Part shown: one piece after another, positions 29,916 to 39,894 of the stretch
How positions within the stretch are numbered: position 1 is the stretch's first letter
Layout: every line of letters begins with the position of its first letter
NCBI GenBank assembly: GCA_018457135.1
Contig: JAGGDU010000241.1
Location: 1 to 64,000, forward strand
Length of the DNA stretch: 64,000 bases
From: Trichodesmium erythraeum GBRTRLIN201
Lineage (GTDB): Bacteria; Cyanobacteriota; Cyanobacteriia; Cyanobacteriales; Microcoleaceae
Direction: 5' to 3'
Position numbers and translations under genes: made by a program
The notes under the pieces: generated by a model
The model's input: only the letters and a program-made list of their open reading frames with translations
Told to the model about the DNA's origin: nothing
Database searches by the model: none

Positions 29916-29994
29916 TTTCCTGTTATGCTACTTCCAGAGTAGATTTTGGAATAGGTAGTATTTAACTAAAAAATTTGATGAGGAGAAATCAAAA

Positions 29995-30207
29995 ATGGTA
30001 ATGTCAGGAGAAAGAATAGGTATGGATCAAAACGCAAATACTATTATTATGACAATGTCAGCAGACAGCGACGATATTAAGGATCTGCGTCGTGGTGAAG
30101 GTAAGTTATTCAAGAAAATAAAGTATCAAATAGAAGAAATCAAAAATGATTCTTCTGAAGTGGATGAAAAAATACAACCTATAATTGTCATTTTCAAACA
30201 GAAATAG
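29995..30207 (+). CDS. Small ANTI...AQP-module protein A, DUF6200-like
   Basis: 70 residues. The pattern is NANTIIMTMSADSDDIKDLRRGEGKLFKKI...IQPIIVIFKQK: an ANTI strand, a charged RxGEGK segment, a helix and a closing QPxxVxx strand. The same module forms the protein at 30573 and the last 60 residues of the lipase at 57054. GAGGAG lies nine bases before the ATG. An in-frame ATG at codon 3 or 10 could be the true start, but the Shine-Dalgarno spacing favours the first. It resembles, from memory, the uncharacterised DUF6200 proteins. Function unknown; mixed charge and no secretion signal suggest a soluble protein. Confidence 0.78.
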   Translation: MVMSGERIGMDQNANTIIMTMSADSDDIKDLRRGEGKLFKKIKYQIEEIKNDSSEVDEKIQPIIVIFKQK

Positions 30208-30572
30208 AGAAGGAGGATTATTAGGTTAAGAAATTAAGATTCAGAGTAGTTGTTAACCAAGAGTAATTCGGAAAATCTACTAAAAAAAAAAGACTCCTTT
30301 TAATCTTGCTTCAAGTTTTGGAGAGTTCATTCCTTGATTCAGTAACGCCAAAGAATCAACAAAAAGTCAAATCTTCTATAGGTGAGGACTACAAAAAATG
30401 TGCCTAGTTACTAAAAAAATTAGTTGAAAGCATTGCCTAAGAATGGTCGCTTTGAATTAACTATTTTAGTAAATATGTTAGTCCGCGGAGGGCATTCATA
30501 TCCGAAATTAGAGTTTCGATTGTGAATCAGTGATAGCATTCAATTAAAAATTTTGATGAGGAGAAAGAAAAC
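30208..30572. other. Spacer between the tandem small genes
   Basis: 365 bases. Its first 100 bases match the trailer of the next small gene (AGTAGTTGTTAAC...AGTAA.TCGGAA pattern), and its last 30 match the leader of the previous gene (AATTTTGATGAGGAGAAA). The two genes were therefore duplicated together with their flanks. No separate gene is seen. Confidence 0.6.
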
Positions 30573-30779
30573 ATGGTAAAATCTCAAGAAACTGCAGTCC
30601 AAGAAGCGAACACCATTATTCTTGAACTTTCAGGAGATAAGGACGACTATAGTGAATTGATTAAAGGAAAAGGCAAGGTATTTGACAAACTGAGGCGAAC
30701 AATTACCAAACTTAAAGATCAAGGTGAAATTTTAGAAGATGCACAACCTATATGTGTGGTAGTTAAAAAGAAAAGATAA
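30573..30779 (+). CDS. Small ANTI...AQP-module protein B, DUF6200-like
   Basis: 68 residues. It shows QEANTIILELSGDKDDYSEL, KGKGKVFDKLRRTI and ILEDAQPICVVVKKKR, the same module as the protein at 29995 and the lipase tail. It is closer to the lipase tail in EANTI and AQP. The leader TTGATGAGGAGAAA, nine bases before the ATG, is nearly identical to that of protein A. It is the last gene before the glycosyltransferase/PKS run, separated by a possible terminator hairpin. Confidence 0.8.
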   Translation: MVKSQETAVQEANTIILELSGDKDDYSELIKGKGKVFDKLRRTITKLKDQGEILEDAQPICVVVKKKR

Positions 30780-30862
30780 AGATGATTAGGTTGATTAATA
30801 GATTGAGATTTACAGTAGTTGTTAACTCATAGTAACTCGGAACAGCTACTTAGAAAGAAAGA

Positions 30863-30884
30863 ATACCCTTTTTTTTAAGGGTAT
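30863..30884 (+). terminator. Hairpin after small protein B
   Basis: ATACCCTT-TTTTTT-AAGGGTAT is a perfect 8-bp stem with a T-rich loop. No U-tract follows on the + strand, so it may act as an attenuator or a weak terminator ahead of the biosynthetic genes. Confidence 0.5.
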
Positions 30885-30949
30885 CTAAAATAACTCAAAC
30901 AAAAAATAAATCAAGCACCTCAGATAAACAAGGAATTGAAATATACCAA

Positions 30950-32143
30950 GTGAAGATACTATTAGTCTGTACAGAAAAATTACCAGTACCTTGTATACGA
31001 GGTGGAGCTATTCAAACATATATAGATGGTATTTTACCTTACCTAAAACGAGAGCATGAAATTACAGTGTTCTCAGTGGCAGATCCAGAACTACCAGATA
31101 GGGAAACTAGAGAAAATATTCGCTATGAACGTGCCGGTAGAGAAAGTTCTGAGGAATACTATCAAGCTGTAGCAAATTTTGTAGCAAATAGACAATTTGA
31201 TTGGATAGTAATATATAATCGCCCTAAATATTTACCTATAGTGGCTAAGGCTGCCCCAAGTAGTCGCTTTCTACTGAGTATGCACAACGAAATGTTCCAT
31301 GATAAAAAGATTGAACCTGAAGTTGCAACTGTATGTTTGGAGCGAGTAGAAAAAGTAGTCACAGTGAGTAAATTTATTGCTAATGGTATTTGCGAGTTAT
31401 TTCCAGAATATAAACATAAGCTACAACCTGTATATGCGGGAGTAGACCTGAAACGCTTTCAGCCTAAGTGGACAAAATTAGGAGAAGAAAAACGAAAAGA
31501 AATTTTGGCAGCTCATGGTTTAGAAGGTAAACAAGTAATCCTTTGTGTGGGTAGGTTAACAAATAAAAAAGGACCACATCTGTTAATACCTGCGATCACT
31601 AAAGTAATCAAAAAACACCCATCTGCTGTATTATTGTTAGTAGGTAGTAAATGGTATGGTAACAATAATGAAAATGATTATGTCCGTGAAATTAAAACGG
31701 AGGCAGAAAAGTTGGGAGCAGCAGTTCAGATGACAGGTTTTATTTCACCATCTGAAATTGCGGATTACTTTCTGTTAGGTGATATATTTATATGTGCATC
31801 TCAGTGGGAAGAACCTCTAGCTAGGGTACATTACGAGGCTATGGCAACTGGACTATGTACGATTACTACTGCCAGGGGGGGAAACCCTGAAGTAATTGTT
31901 CCAGGTAAAAATGGTATTGTAATTACAGACTACGAAAACCCTGATGCCTTTGCTACTCAGATAGACTACTTATTGTCGAGACCAGAGGAGAGTGAAGAGA
32001 TGGGAAGAACAGGACGCGAGCTAGCTGAATTACATTACAGTTGGTCAAGGGTAGCTTGGGATATTTTGAGTATTATTAATGACTCAAAATCAACGTCTTT
32101 AGAGAAAATGGGGTTAATAGAGCAAGCTCAGGAAGCTGGATAA
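30950..32143 (+). CDS. GT4-family glycosyltransferase
   Basis: 397 residues, GT-B fold. The N-terminal domain starts MKILLVCTEKLPVPCIRGGAIQTYIDG from a GTG codon. The C-terminal donor domain shows ILCVGRLTNKKGPHLLIPAI and the GT4 acidic motif EEPLARVHYEAMATGL. It retains the donor sugar configuration and most likely uses a nucleotide sugar in the cytoplasm. It lies 95 bases upstream of the first PKS gene in the same direction, so it may glycosylate the polyketide or a lipid carrier. Donor and acceptor cannot be predicted. Confidence 0.9.
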   Translation: MKILLVCTEKLPVPCIRGGAIQTYIDGILPYLKREHEITVFSVADPELPDRETRENIRYERAGRESSEEYYQAVANFVANRQFDWIVIYNRPKYLPIVAKAAPSSRFLLSMHNEMFHDKKIEPEVATVCLERVEKVVTVSKFIANGICELFPEYKHKLQPVYAGVDLKRFQPKWTKLGEEKRKEILAAHGLEGKQVILCVGRLTNKKGPHLLIPAITKVIKKHPSAVLLLVGSKWYGNNNENDYVREIKTEAEKLGAAVQMTGFISPSEIADYFLLGDIFICASQWEEPLARVHYEAMATGLCTITTARGGNPEVIVPGKNGIVITDYENPDAFATQIDYLLSRPEESEEMGRTGRELAELHYSWSRVAWDILSIINDSKSTSLEKMGLIEQAQEAG

Positions 32144-32238
32144 ATTGAAGCTGATTTTTTCCAGACTAAGGCTCAGATCAGTAAAGATTATAAATCAAGA
32201 CCTAAAACGTAGGAAAATGAAATATTTGAGTTGATTCT

Positions 32239-35200
32239 ATGAAACAACAACAAAAGAGGGAATTAGTAGCTATTATTGGCATGGCATGTCGATTTCCAGG
32301 AGCAAATGACTATGGTCAGTTCTGGAAAAATATGGAAGCTGGAGTAAATAGTATAAGTGAAATACCCTCCCAAAGGTGGGAAGCAGAAAAGTATTATGCT
32401 CCTATTCCTAATCAACAAAATAAGACGATAAGTAAATGGGCAGGGTTGATAGAAGGAATAGATGAGTTTGATGCCGAGTTTTTTAGTATCTCTCCTAGAG
32501 AAGCAAGAAAGGTAGATCCACAACAGAGAGTTATATTGGAATTGAGTTGGTCTTGTATAGAAGACGCGGGTTATTCACCATCTCAGCTTTCAGGAAAAGA
32601 TGTAGGTGTTTTTATGGGTGCTTGTAATTATGACTCTATTCTCTTGATGAACCGAAATCAAGAAAATATAGAAGGTCATAGTGGAACAGGAACCTGGACT
32701 TGTATGATTCCCAACCGTATCTCTTCATTTTTTAACTGGCACGGTCCAAGTATTCCTATAGATACAGCTTGTTCAAGCTCACTGGTAGCTATTCATTATG
32801 CACTTAAATCTCTCAAAGAATCAGAGTGTGAAATGGCATTGGTAGGTGGTATAAGTGTGTTATTCACCTCAACAACATACATCCAGATGAGTCAACTAGG
32901 GATGTTGTCGCCAACAGGACAATGTAGAACATTTAGCAGCGATGCCAATGGTTATGTGAGGGGAGAAGGAGCTGGAGTAGTTTTATTAAAACCTCTAACA
33001 AAAGCTATAGTAGATGGCGATCATATTTATGGTGTAATTCAAGGGAGTGCAATTAATCACGGAGGAAAAGCTAGAACTATAACATCTCCTAATGTCTACG
33101 CCCAAGCTAAAGTAATTCGTTCAGCCTACATTAACGCTAATATTTCTCCGGATACAGTATCTTATATAGAATCTCATGGAACAGGCACACCATTAGGAGA
33201 CCCAATAGAAATTAATGCTTTGAAAAGAGCCTACAAGCAACTTGCTCAGCAGTATGGAGTCGAAAAAACAGAGAAACCCTACTGTGGTATAGGAGCAGTT
33301 AAAAGTAATATAGGACATTTAGAAGGAGCTGCTGGAATTGCTGGATTAATCAAAGTATTATTAGCAATGAAGTATAAAAAGCTCCCCAAAATTCTCAACT
33401 TCAAGGAATTGAATCCACGCATTAAGATTAAAGATACTCCTTTCTATATCATAGAGGAAAATCAAGAGTGGAAACGATTAAAAAATGAGTTAGGAGAAGA
33501 GATTCCCAGACGTGCAGGTTTAAGTTCTTTTGGTATTGGGGGCGTTAATGCTCATATTGTATTGGAAGAACCTCTAGAAGAAGTAAAAATTAATTTAAGT
33601 GATACTTTAGAGCGTCCACAAGAGATTTTAACTCTCTCAGCGAAGACAGAGAAAGCACTGAGAGAATTAGCCACAAAATATCAAACTTATTTACAATTAG
33701 ACAGTGAAGCATCGCTATCAGATATATGCTTCAGCGCTAATAAAGGTCAGACACATTTTACAAAAAGATTAGCAATAGTAGCAGAGTCAAAGAGGGATTT
33801 ACAGCAAAAATTAGCAGGTTTTCTCCAGGATAATGCGACTCAGGGAGTATTTACAGGAAATTCAGACACTCAGACGATAGCTTTTCTCTTTACTGGTCAA
33901 GGTTCCCAATATGCTGAAATGGGAAGGCAGTTATACGATACTCAACCTACTTTTAAGAAAATTATTGACCAGTGCAGTAAAATTCTGGAAAAATATCTAG
34001 AAGTTTCTTTACTAGATGTACTTTATCCTAATCTCACTATAAAAAAGGAAGAGGTTTCATCTTTAATAGACCAAACAGCTTATACCCAACCTGCTATATT
34101 TGTAATAGAATACGCTCTAGCTAAATTATGGGAATCTTGGGGAATTAAACCAGATGTAGTTATGGGTCACAGTGTTGGTGAATATGTAGCAGCAACAGTA
34201 GCAGGTATTTTTAGTTTAGAAGATGGTCTCAAACTGATTGCAGCAAGGGGACGGTTAATGCAACAGTTACCCGCAGGTGGAGAAATGGTAGCTGTGATGG
34301 CATCAGAAGCAAAAGTGAAAAAGCTCCTCAGACCTTATGCAGAAAAAGTAGCTATCGCAGCAATAAACGGACCAAAAAGTGTAGTTATTTCTGGTGAGGC
34401 GACAGCAGTCAGGGAAATTGTCAGCAGTTTAGAATCAGAAAAAATTAAAACCAAACAATTACAGGTATCTCACGCCTTCCATTCACCATTGATGGAACCA
34501 ATGTTGGCAGAATGGGAAGCAGTAGCTAAGGAACTAACTTATCATCAACCAGAGATTCCAGTCATATCTAATGTCACGGGAACAATAGCAGATAAAAGCA
34601 TCACAACAGCCAAATATTGGGTAGATCATGTACGTCTACCAGTCAGGTTTACTGAAGGTATGGATGCTTTACAGAAACAGGGCGTTGAAATTTTCTTAGA
34701 AGTCGGACCGAAACCAATATTGTTGGGTATGGGTCGCCGATGTCTGCCTAAAGATGTAGGTGTTTGGTTACCATCATTGCGTCTGGGAGTAGATGAGTGG
34801 CAACAGATGTTATCAAGTTTAGGGGAGTTGTATGTACAAGGAGCGAAAGTAGATTGGTCAGGGTTTGACTCCGACTATAGTCGTCAGAAAGTAGCATTAC
34901 CCACATATCCATTCCAACGAGAACGTTATTGGGTAGAAGAAAATGGATATGGGAAAAAGTTATTAAGTAAACAGCAAACAGTAAAGGAACTTCATCCATT
35001 ATTAGGTTACAAAATAAATATTGCAGGTCAACAGCAGATATTTGAATCATTCTTGGGAGCAGAAAAACCAGAATATCTGAAAGACCACAGGGTATTTGAC
35101 GAACCTCTATTCCCGACAACAGGATACCTAGAAATAGCCCTAGCAGCCGGGCAAAACCAGTATAAAACCTCTTGGATAGAAGTAGAAGACCTGAGGATAG

Positions 35201-38200
35201 AAAAAGGCTTAGTATTACTAGAGGGAGAGGTAGAAACAGTTCAGACTATACTAACTCCCCAAGAAAATCAAACCTATCAATTCCAAATATTTTCTCAAGA
35301 GCAACAGGGAGGAACTCAACAATGGGTACTCCATGTAGCCGGAAAAATACAGCAGGCAGCACAACAAGTAGAAGAAGAAAAATTAGATATAGAGAAATAT
35401 TTAGGAGAGTGTGATCGCTCCATAGAAATCAAACAACACTATCAACGTTGTCAGTCCATGGGAATTAGCTATGGTTCAAGCTTCCAAGGGATAAAACAAC
35501 TGTGGAAAGGAGAAAATCAGGCATTAGCCAAACTCGCTATCCCAGAAGCACTAGCAGGAGAAATGGGGGAATATAACATACATCCAGTTATATTAGATGC
35601 AGCACTGCAAGTAATATTCAATGCACTGCCAGAAGCAGAAAACGAAAATCAAACCACATATCTGCCAGTAGGTGTAGAAAAATTAACAACCTACAGCAGC
35701 CCAGAGGAGTCAATGTATGCTTACGGAGTGGTAGATGGAACAGGTGGAGGAAATTGGAAAGCAAACGTCATCCTCAGCACCGAAACAGGAAAGATAGTTG
35801 GGAAAATATCAGGGTTACGAGTAAAAGCAGCAAGTAAAGAAGCCTTACTAGGAAGCAAACAAGAAACAATTAAAGACTTGCTGTATGAAATAGAATGGAG
35901 AAGCAAAGGTCGCTTGGGAAGACTACTACCACCAGATTATTTGCTGGCACCAACAAAAATAGAACAGCAACTACAACCAACCATAAGAGAATTAATAGCT
36001 CAGGCGAATCTAGAAAGCTATCAAGAAATACCAGGAAAATTAGAAGAGTTAAGCCTGGAGTATGTACTCCAAGCAATTAAGGAACTGGGGTGGTATTACA
36101 AAGTAGGAGATAAGTTGAACAGTGAACAGGAAATAGAACGGCTAAGTATAGTACCAAGTCAAAAACAACTATTCAAGCGAATGCTACAAATGTTAGGAGA
36201 AGCAGGAATAATTGAGCCAGTTGTTGGTACAGATGAGTGGAATGTAGTGCAAACATTAGACAACAGTGAAGAACAAGGGCCGAAAAAAGGTGAAAAATTC
36301 CTGAGTGAGTATCCCCAAGCAGCAGCAGAGCTAACACTATTAAACCGTTGTGGCACGGAACTAAGTGGAGTATTGCAAGGAGCAACAGACCCAGTAGAGT
36401 TAGTGTTTCCATCAGGAGATTTGACTGCGGCTACCAGGGTATATCAAGACTCCACCCTCGCTAAATTTATGAACTCCTTAGTAGAAAAAACTATTGCTAC
36501 AGCAATTGAGAAGTTACCAAAGGATCAAGGGATAAGGTTATTAGAAATAGGAGCAGGAACAGGAGGAACGACCAGTTATATTTTACCGACTCTACCAGAA
36601 ACTAATACAGAGTATGTATTTACAGACTTGGGAGTCTTATTTACTACAAAAGCCAAAGAAAGATTCCAGGATTATCCTTATGTAGAATATCGGACATTAG
36701 ATATAGAAGTAGACCCGACAACTCAAGGCTATAATGCTCATCAATATGATGTGATTATTGCAGCTAACGTCCTTCATGCAACAACTAATATCAAGGAAAT
36801 ACTGTCTAATGTGCGAAAACTCCTAGCACCAGGTGGGATATTAGTATTATTTGAAATTACAAGCCGTCAACGATGGCTAGATTTAGTATTCGGACTATTG
36901 GAAGGATGGTGGAGATTTGAAGATCTAGACATACGACCAGACTATCCATTACTGAGTCGCTCTCAGTGGCAAGAGGTATTGATGGGAACAGGGTTTACAG
37001 AAGTAGCCACCTTGCCAGAAGTAGAAGGAATGCCACAGGTATTATCTCAGCAATCTGTTATTATTGCTCAAGCAGACTCAACGGCCTCAGTACCAGATGC
37101 AAAGGGTTGGTTGATCCTAGCAGATAAACAAGGAATTGGCCAACACTTAGCAAGACAACTGGAGTCTTTTGGAGGTGTTTGTACTGTAGTATTTGCTGGT
37201 GAGAAATATCAACAAATCACTCCAGAAGAGTTTACTATTAATCCTGATCGCCCAGAAGACTACGAGCAACTGATGACAGCAGTGGTAGATAAGTCACCGG
37301 CATTGTCTGGAGTTGTGCAATGCTGGACAACAGAATTTGCAGCCACAAAAGAAATAAAAGATTTATCTCGATGGGGATGCGGAACAACATTATTTTTAGT
37401 GCAAGCCTTACTTAAAAGTCGATTACAGCGATTGCCACAGTTATGGTTAGTTACTTCAGGATCTCAACCAGTACCGTTAAATAGTCCTTTGATTCCTGGA
37501 GTCAGTCATTCTTCCCTATGGGGAATGGGGAAAGTTATTAACTTAGAACATCCAGAACTCAATTGTGTTCGTATAGATTTAGACCCAGAAGCAACTGTCG
37601 AGAGTAATGCCAACCTACTATTTAATGAAATCTGGTCAGAGGATAAAGAAGACCAAGTAGCATTACGGGAGAATTCACGCTATGTAGCTCGATTAGTAGC
37701 CAGTCATCATCAGCGAGTAGCAACAGGGGGACTGACAATACCATCACAACCATATAAACTCGGCATATCAGAAAAAAGCAGTTTAGACAAGCTTATTTTA
37801 GAGCCGATTAACAGAAATGCTCCAGCAGCAGGGGAAGTAGAAATTCAAGTCATGGCAACAGGACTGAATTTCCTAGATTTGGTAGCAACATTAGGATTAG
37901 TACCAGATGAAGTAGACGGCGTGTCTCAAAAACACCTGGTAGATATCAATAGATTTGGGGTAGAATGTAGTGGTTATGTAGTTGCAGTGGGAGAAGGAGT
38001 CAAAGGATTAGAAGTAGGAGATATGGCGATCGCTATGGCTCAGGGTAGCTTCAGCCAATATGTCACAGTCAATGCTAGTTATGTAGTGCCGAAGCCAGAA
38101 AATATAACTTTTGAAGAAGCAGCATCAATACCAGCTAACTTCTTAACTGCTTATTATGCCTTACATCACATTGCCAAGATTACTAAAGGCCAACGTATCC

Positions 38201-39894
38201 TGATTCATGCAGCAGCCGGGGGTACAGGTATGGCAGCCGTGCAAATAGCTCAAAAAGCAGGTGCAGAAGTTTTTGCGACAGCAAGTCCTCCTAAATGGGA
38301 AACTCTACGGAAAATGGGAGTCAAATATATTATGAACTCCCGGACTGTGGAGTTTGCCGACCAGGTAATGGAATTTACCGAAGGGCAAGGGGTGGATATA
38401 GTGCTGAACTCCCTAACTTCAGGAGATTTTGTCAGGAAAGGTTTATCAGTAGTCAGTCCTCAAGGTAGGTTTATAGAAATAGCCAAGCGGGGGGTATGGA
38501 AATCTAGCCAAGTAGCAGAAGTAAGGCCAGATATATCCTATTCTATAGTAGATTTGCTGCGAAAGTCTCAGGAAGAACCAGAATTAATCAATTCCATGTT
38601 GCAGGAGTTAACAGCAGATTTCTCCAATAGCTTACTCAAACCAACACCATTAAAAGTATTCCCCATAGAGGAAGTCATCAGTGCCTTCCGTTATATGCAG
38701 CAAGCTAAACATATAGGAAAAATTGTCGTTACTCAGCCAAAACAACCAGACAAACCAGTAAGTTTCCGTGGTGATGCTGCATACTTAATTACAGGAGGTA
38801 TGGGCGGTTTAGGCTTACTAATATCTCGTTGGATGGTGTCCAAAGGAGCTAAACACTTAGTTTTACTGGGGCGTCGGGCACCGAATGAGGTAGTCAAAGA
38901 AAAACTGGTCGAATTGGAAGCAGCAGGGGCATCAGTGACAGTAGAAACATTAGATGTGTCAGACTGGGAAGGGATGAAAGGAGTGATAGAGAGGATTAAT
39001 AACTCAGGCACACCATTAGCAGGGGTAATGCACTCAGTGGGTGTATTATCAGATGGGGTGCTAGAAAATCAAACCTGGTCAAGTTTTGAGCAAGTCATGG
39101 CTCCCAAAGTTCAGGGTAGTTGGTATCTACACCAGTTGACTCAAAATCAATCCTTAGACTTTTTCCTTGTGTTCTCTTCAGTAGCATCTTTATTTGGTTC
39201 CTCTGCTCAGGCAAATCATTCAGCAGCTAACGCTTTTCTGGATGGTTTAGCTCACTATCGTCGCTCTCTAGGATTACCAGGATTAAGTATTCATTGGAGT
39301 ACTATTTCCCAAGTGGGAGAGGCAGCAGAAAGAGGTGCTGATGTGAGGTTGCAAAAACAGGGTATAGCTGCTTTGACTCCCACTGAGGTATTAGAATCTC
39401 TAGAAGTGTTAATGAGTAGTAACGCTAACACTGAGGTAGCAGTAGTAGATATTGATTGGTCAAAGTGGCAAGAAAGAGCATCCCAATGGAGGTTTTTAGC
39501 AGATTGGGAGGGAGTTGTTGCGGGAGTTATAGGCACAGAAACTAGGCTTTTAGAACAACTAAAAGAATCCTCATCAGAGGAGCAAGAAAAAATGTTAGTG
39601 GATTACCTCAAAGGTAAAGTAGCTAATATTTTTGGCACAACAACTGGCAAAATCATGGATATAGAGCAACCATTAACTACTATGGGACTTGACTCTTTGA
39701 TGGCAGTTGAGCTACGGAATCTCATCCAAAGGGAATTGGGATTTGATATACCTATGCAAACAATAATTGAAGGTATTAGTATTTCGGAAATAGTCGATCT
39801 AGTATCTGAGCAGCTATTGTTAGAACAAGTTAGTTACTCAAATACTTCACCAACTGAAGAAATCGATGAAGATATGGAGGAAATTACTCTATGA
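32239..39894 (+). CDS. Fully reducing type I PKS: KS-AT-DH-cMT-ER-KR-ACP
   Basis: 2551 residues. KS: Cys178 (DTACSSS), His313 (SHGTGT), His360 (GHLEG). AT: FTGQGSQ, Ser645 in GHSVGEY, and HAFHS at 745-749, which predicts malonyl-CoA. DH: His950 in HRVFDEPLFP (Gly of HxxxGxxxxP replaced by Asp) and Asp1120 in DAALQ. cMT: LEIGAGTGG at about 1435-1443. ER: LIHAAAGGTGM near 1990. KR: TGGMGGLG near 2186, but the catalytic Tyr position is His2327 (QANHSAAN). ACP: Ser2486 in GLDSLM. The acidic C-terminal tail (EEIDEDMEEITL) suits docking to the TubC-type domain of the next protein. No loading domain is present, so the starter is supplied in trans or the module acts iteratively. Its stop overlaps the next start (ATGA). 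Confidence 0.95.
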   Translation: MKQQQKRELVAIIGMACRFPGANDYGQFWKNMEAGVNSISEIPSQRWEAEKYYAPIPNQQNKTISKWAGLIEGIDEFDAEFFSISPREARKVDPQQRVILELSWSCIEDAGYSPSQLSGKDVGVFMGACNYDSILLMNRNQENIEGHSGTGTWTCMIPNRISSFFNWHGPSIPIDTACSSSLVAIHYALKSLKESECEMALVGGISVLFTSTTYIQMSQLGMLSPTGQCRTFSSDANGYVRGEGAGVVLLKPLTKAIVDGDHIYGVIQGSAINHGGKARTITSPNVYAQAKVIRSAYINANISPDTVSYIESHGTGTPLGDPIEINALKRAYKQLAQQYGVEKTEKPYCGIGAVKSNIGHLEGAAGIAGLIKVLLAMKYKKLPKILNFKELNPRIKIKDTPFYIIEENQEWKRLKNELGEEIPRRAGLSSFGIGGVNAHIVLEEPLEEVKINLSDTLERPQEILTLSAKTEKALRELATKYQTYLQLDSEASLSDICFSANKGQTHFTKRLAIVAESKRDLQQKLAGFLQDNATQGVFTGNSDTQTIAFLFTGQGSQYAEMGRQLYDTQPTFKKIIDQCSKILEKYLEVSLLDVLYPNLTIKKEEVSSLIDQTAYTQPAIFVIEYALAKLWESWGIKPDVVMGHSVGEYVAATVAGIFSLEDGLKLIAARGRLMQQLPAGGEMVAVMASEAKVKKLLRPYAEKVAIAAINGPKSVVISGEATAVREIVSSLESEKIKTKQLQVSHAFHSPLMEPMLAEWEAVAKELTYHQPEIPVISNVTGTIADKSITTAKYWVDHVRLPVRFTEGMDALQKQGVEIFLEVGPKPILLGMGRRCLPKDVGVWLPSLRLGVDEWQQMLSSLGELYVQGAKVDWSGFDSDYSRQKVALPTYPFQRERYWVEENGYGKKLLSKQQTVKELHPLLGYKINIAGQQQIFESFLGAEKPEYLKDHRVFDEPLFPTTGYLEIALAAGQNQYKTSWIEVEDLRIEKGLVLLEGEVETVQTILTPQENQTYQFQIFSQEQQGGTQQWVLHVAGKIQQAAQQVEEEKLDIEKYLGECDRSIEIKQHYQRCQSMGISYGSSFQGIKQLWKGENQALAKLAIPEALAGEMGEYNIHPVILDAALQVIFNALPEAENENQTTYLPVGVEKLTTYSSPEESMYAYGVVDGTGGGNWKANVILSTETGKIVGKISGLRVKAASKEALLGSKQETIKDLLYEIEWRSKGRLGRLLPPDYLLAPTKIEQQLQPTIRELIAQANLESYQEIPGKLEELSLEYVLQAIKELGWYYKVGDKLNSEQEIERLSIVPSQKQLFKRMLQMLGEAGIIEPVVGTDEWNVVQTLDNSEEQGPKKGEKFLSEYPQAAAELTLLNRCGTELSGVLQGATDPVELVFPSGDLTAATRVYQDSTLAKFMNSLVEKTIATAIEKLPKDQGIRLLEIGAGTGGTTSYILPTLPETNTEYVFTDLGVLFTTKAKERFQDYPYVEYRTLDIEVDPTTQGYNAHQYDVIIAANVLHATTNIKEILSNVRKLLAPGGILVLFEITSRQRWLDLVFGLLEGWWRFEDLDIRPDYPLLSRSQWQEVLMGTGFTEVATLPEVEGMPQVLSQQSVIIAQADSTASVPDAKGWLILADKQGIGQHLARQLESFGGVCTVVFAGEKYQQITPEEFTINPDRPEDYEQLMTAVVDKSPALSGVVQCWTTEFAATKEIKDLSRWGCGTTLFLVQALLKSRLQRLPQLWLVTSGSQPVPLNSPLIPGVSHSSLWGMGKVINLEHPELNCVRIDLDPEATVESNANLLFNEIWSEDKEDQVALRENSRYVARLVASHHQRVATGGLTIPSQPYKLGISEKSSLDKLILEPINRNAPAAGEVEIQVMATGLNFLDLVATLGLVPDEVDGVSQKHLVDINRFGVECSGYVVAVGEGVKGLEVGDMAIAMAQGSFSQYVTVNASYVVPKPENITFEEAASIPANFLTAYYALHHIAKITKGQRILIHAAAGGTGMAAVQIAQKAGAEVFATASPPKWETLRKMGVKYIMNSRTVEFADQVMEFTEGQGVDIVLNSLTSGDFVRKGLSVVSPQGRFIEIAKRGVWKSSQVAEVRPDISYSIVDLLRKSQEEPELINSMLQELTADFSNSLLKPTPLKVFPIEEVISAFRYMQQAKHIGKIVVTQPKQPDKPVSFRGDAAYLITGGMGGLGLLISRWMVSKGAKHLVLLGRRAPNEVVKEKLVELEAAGASVTVETLDVSDWEGMKGVIERINNSGTPLAGVMHSVGVLSDGVLENQTWSSFEQVMAPKVQGSWYLHQLTQNQSLDFFLVFSSVASLFGSSAQANHSAANAFLDGLAHYRRSLGLPGLSIHWSTISQVGEAAERGADVRLQKQGIAALTPTEVLESLEVLMSSNANTEVAVVDIDWSKWQERASQWRFLADWEGVVAGVIGTETRLLEQLKESSSEEQEKMLVDYLKGKVANIFGTTTGKIMDIEQPLTTMGLDSLMAVELRNLIQRELGFDIPMQTIIEGISISEIVDLVSEQLLLEQVSYSNTSPTEEIDEDMEEITL
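34237..34769. repeat. 533-bp AT segment identical to 46340-46872 (copy 1)
   Basis: Read base by base, this part of the first PKS AT domain is identical to the AT of the third megasynthase gene (constant offset 12103), while the flanking sequence diverges. The segment covers the AT from just after the active site through the HAFHS specificity region. Confidence 0.9.

Larger units (their letters stand above)
29036..29994. other. 959-base repeat-bearing spacer
   Basis: No gene is seen. It contains a tandem pair of 151-bp repeats and an inverted-repeat element (both listed separately). The final 40 bases form the leader of the next small gene, with GAGGAG ahead of the ATG. Confidence 0.6.

Noticed and set aside
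34748-39536. Several open frames of 60-120 codons on the opposite strand of the first PKS gene
   Set aside because: They lie inside strongly conserved PKS domains and show no family features; they are antisense shadows.
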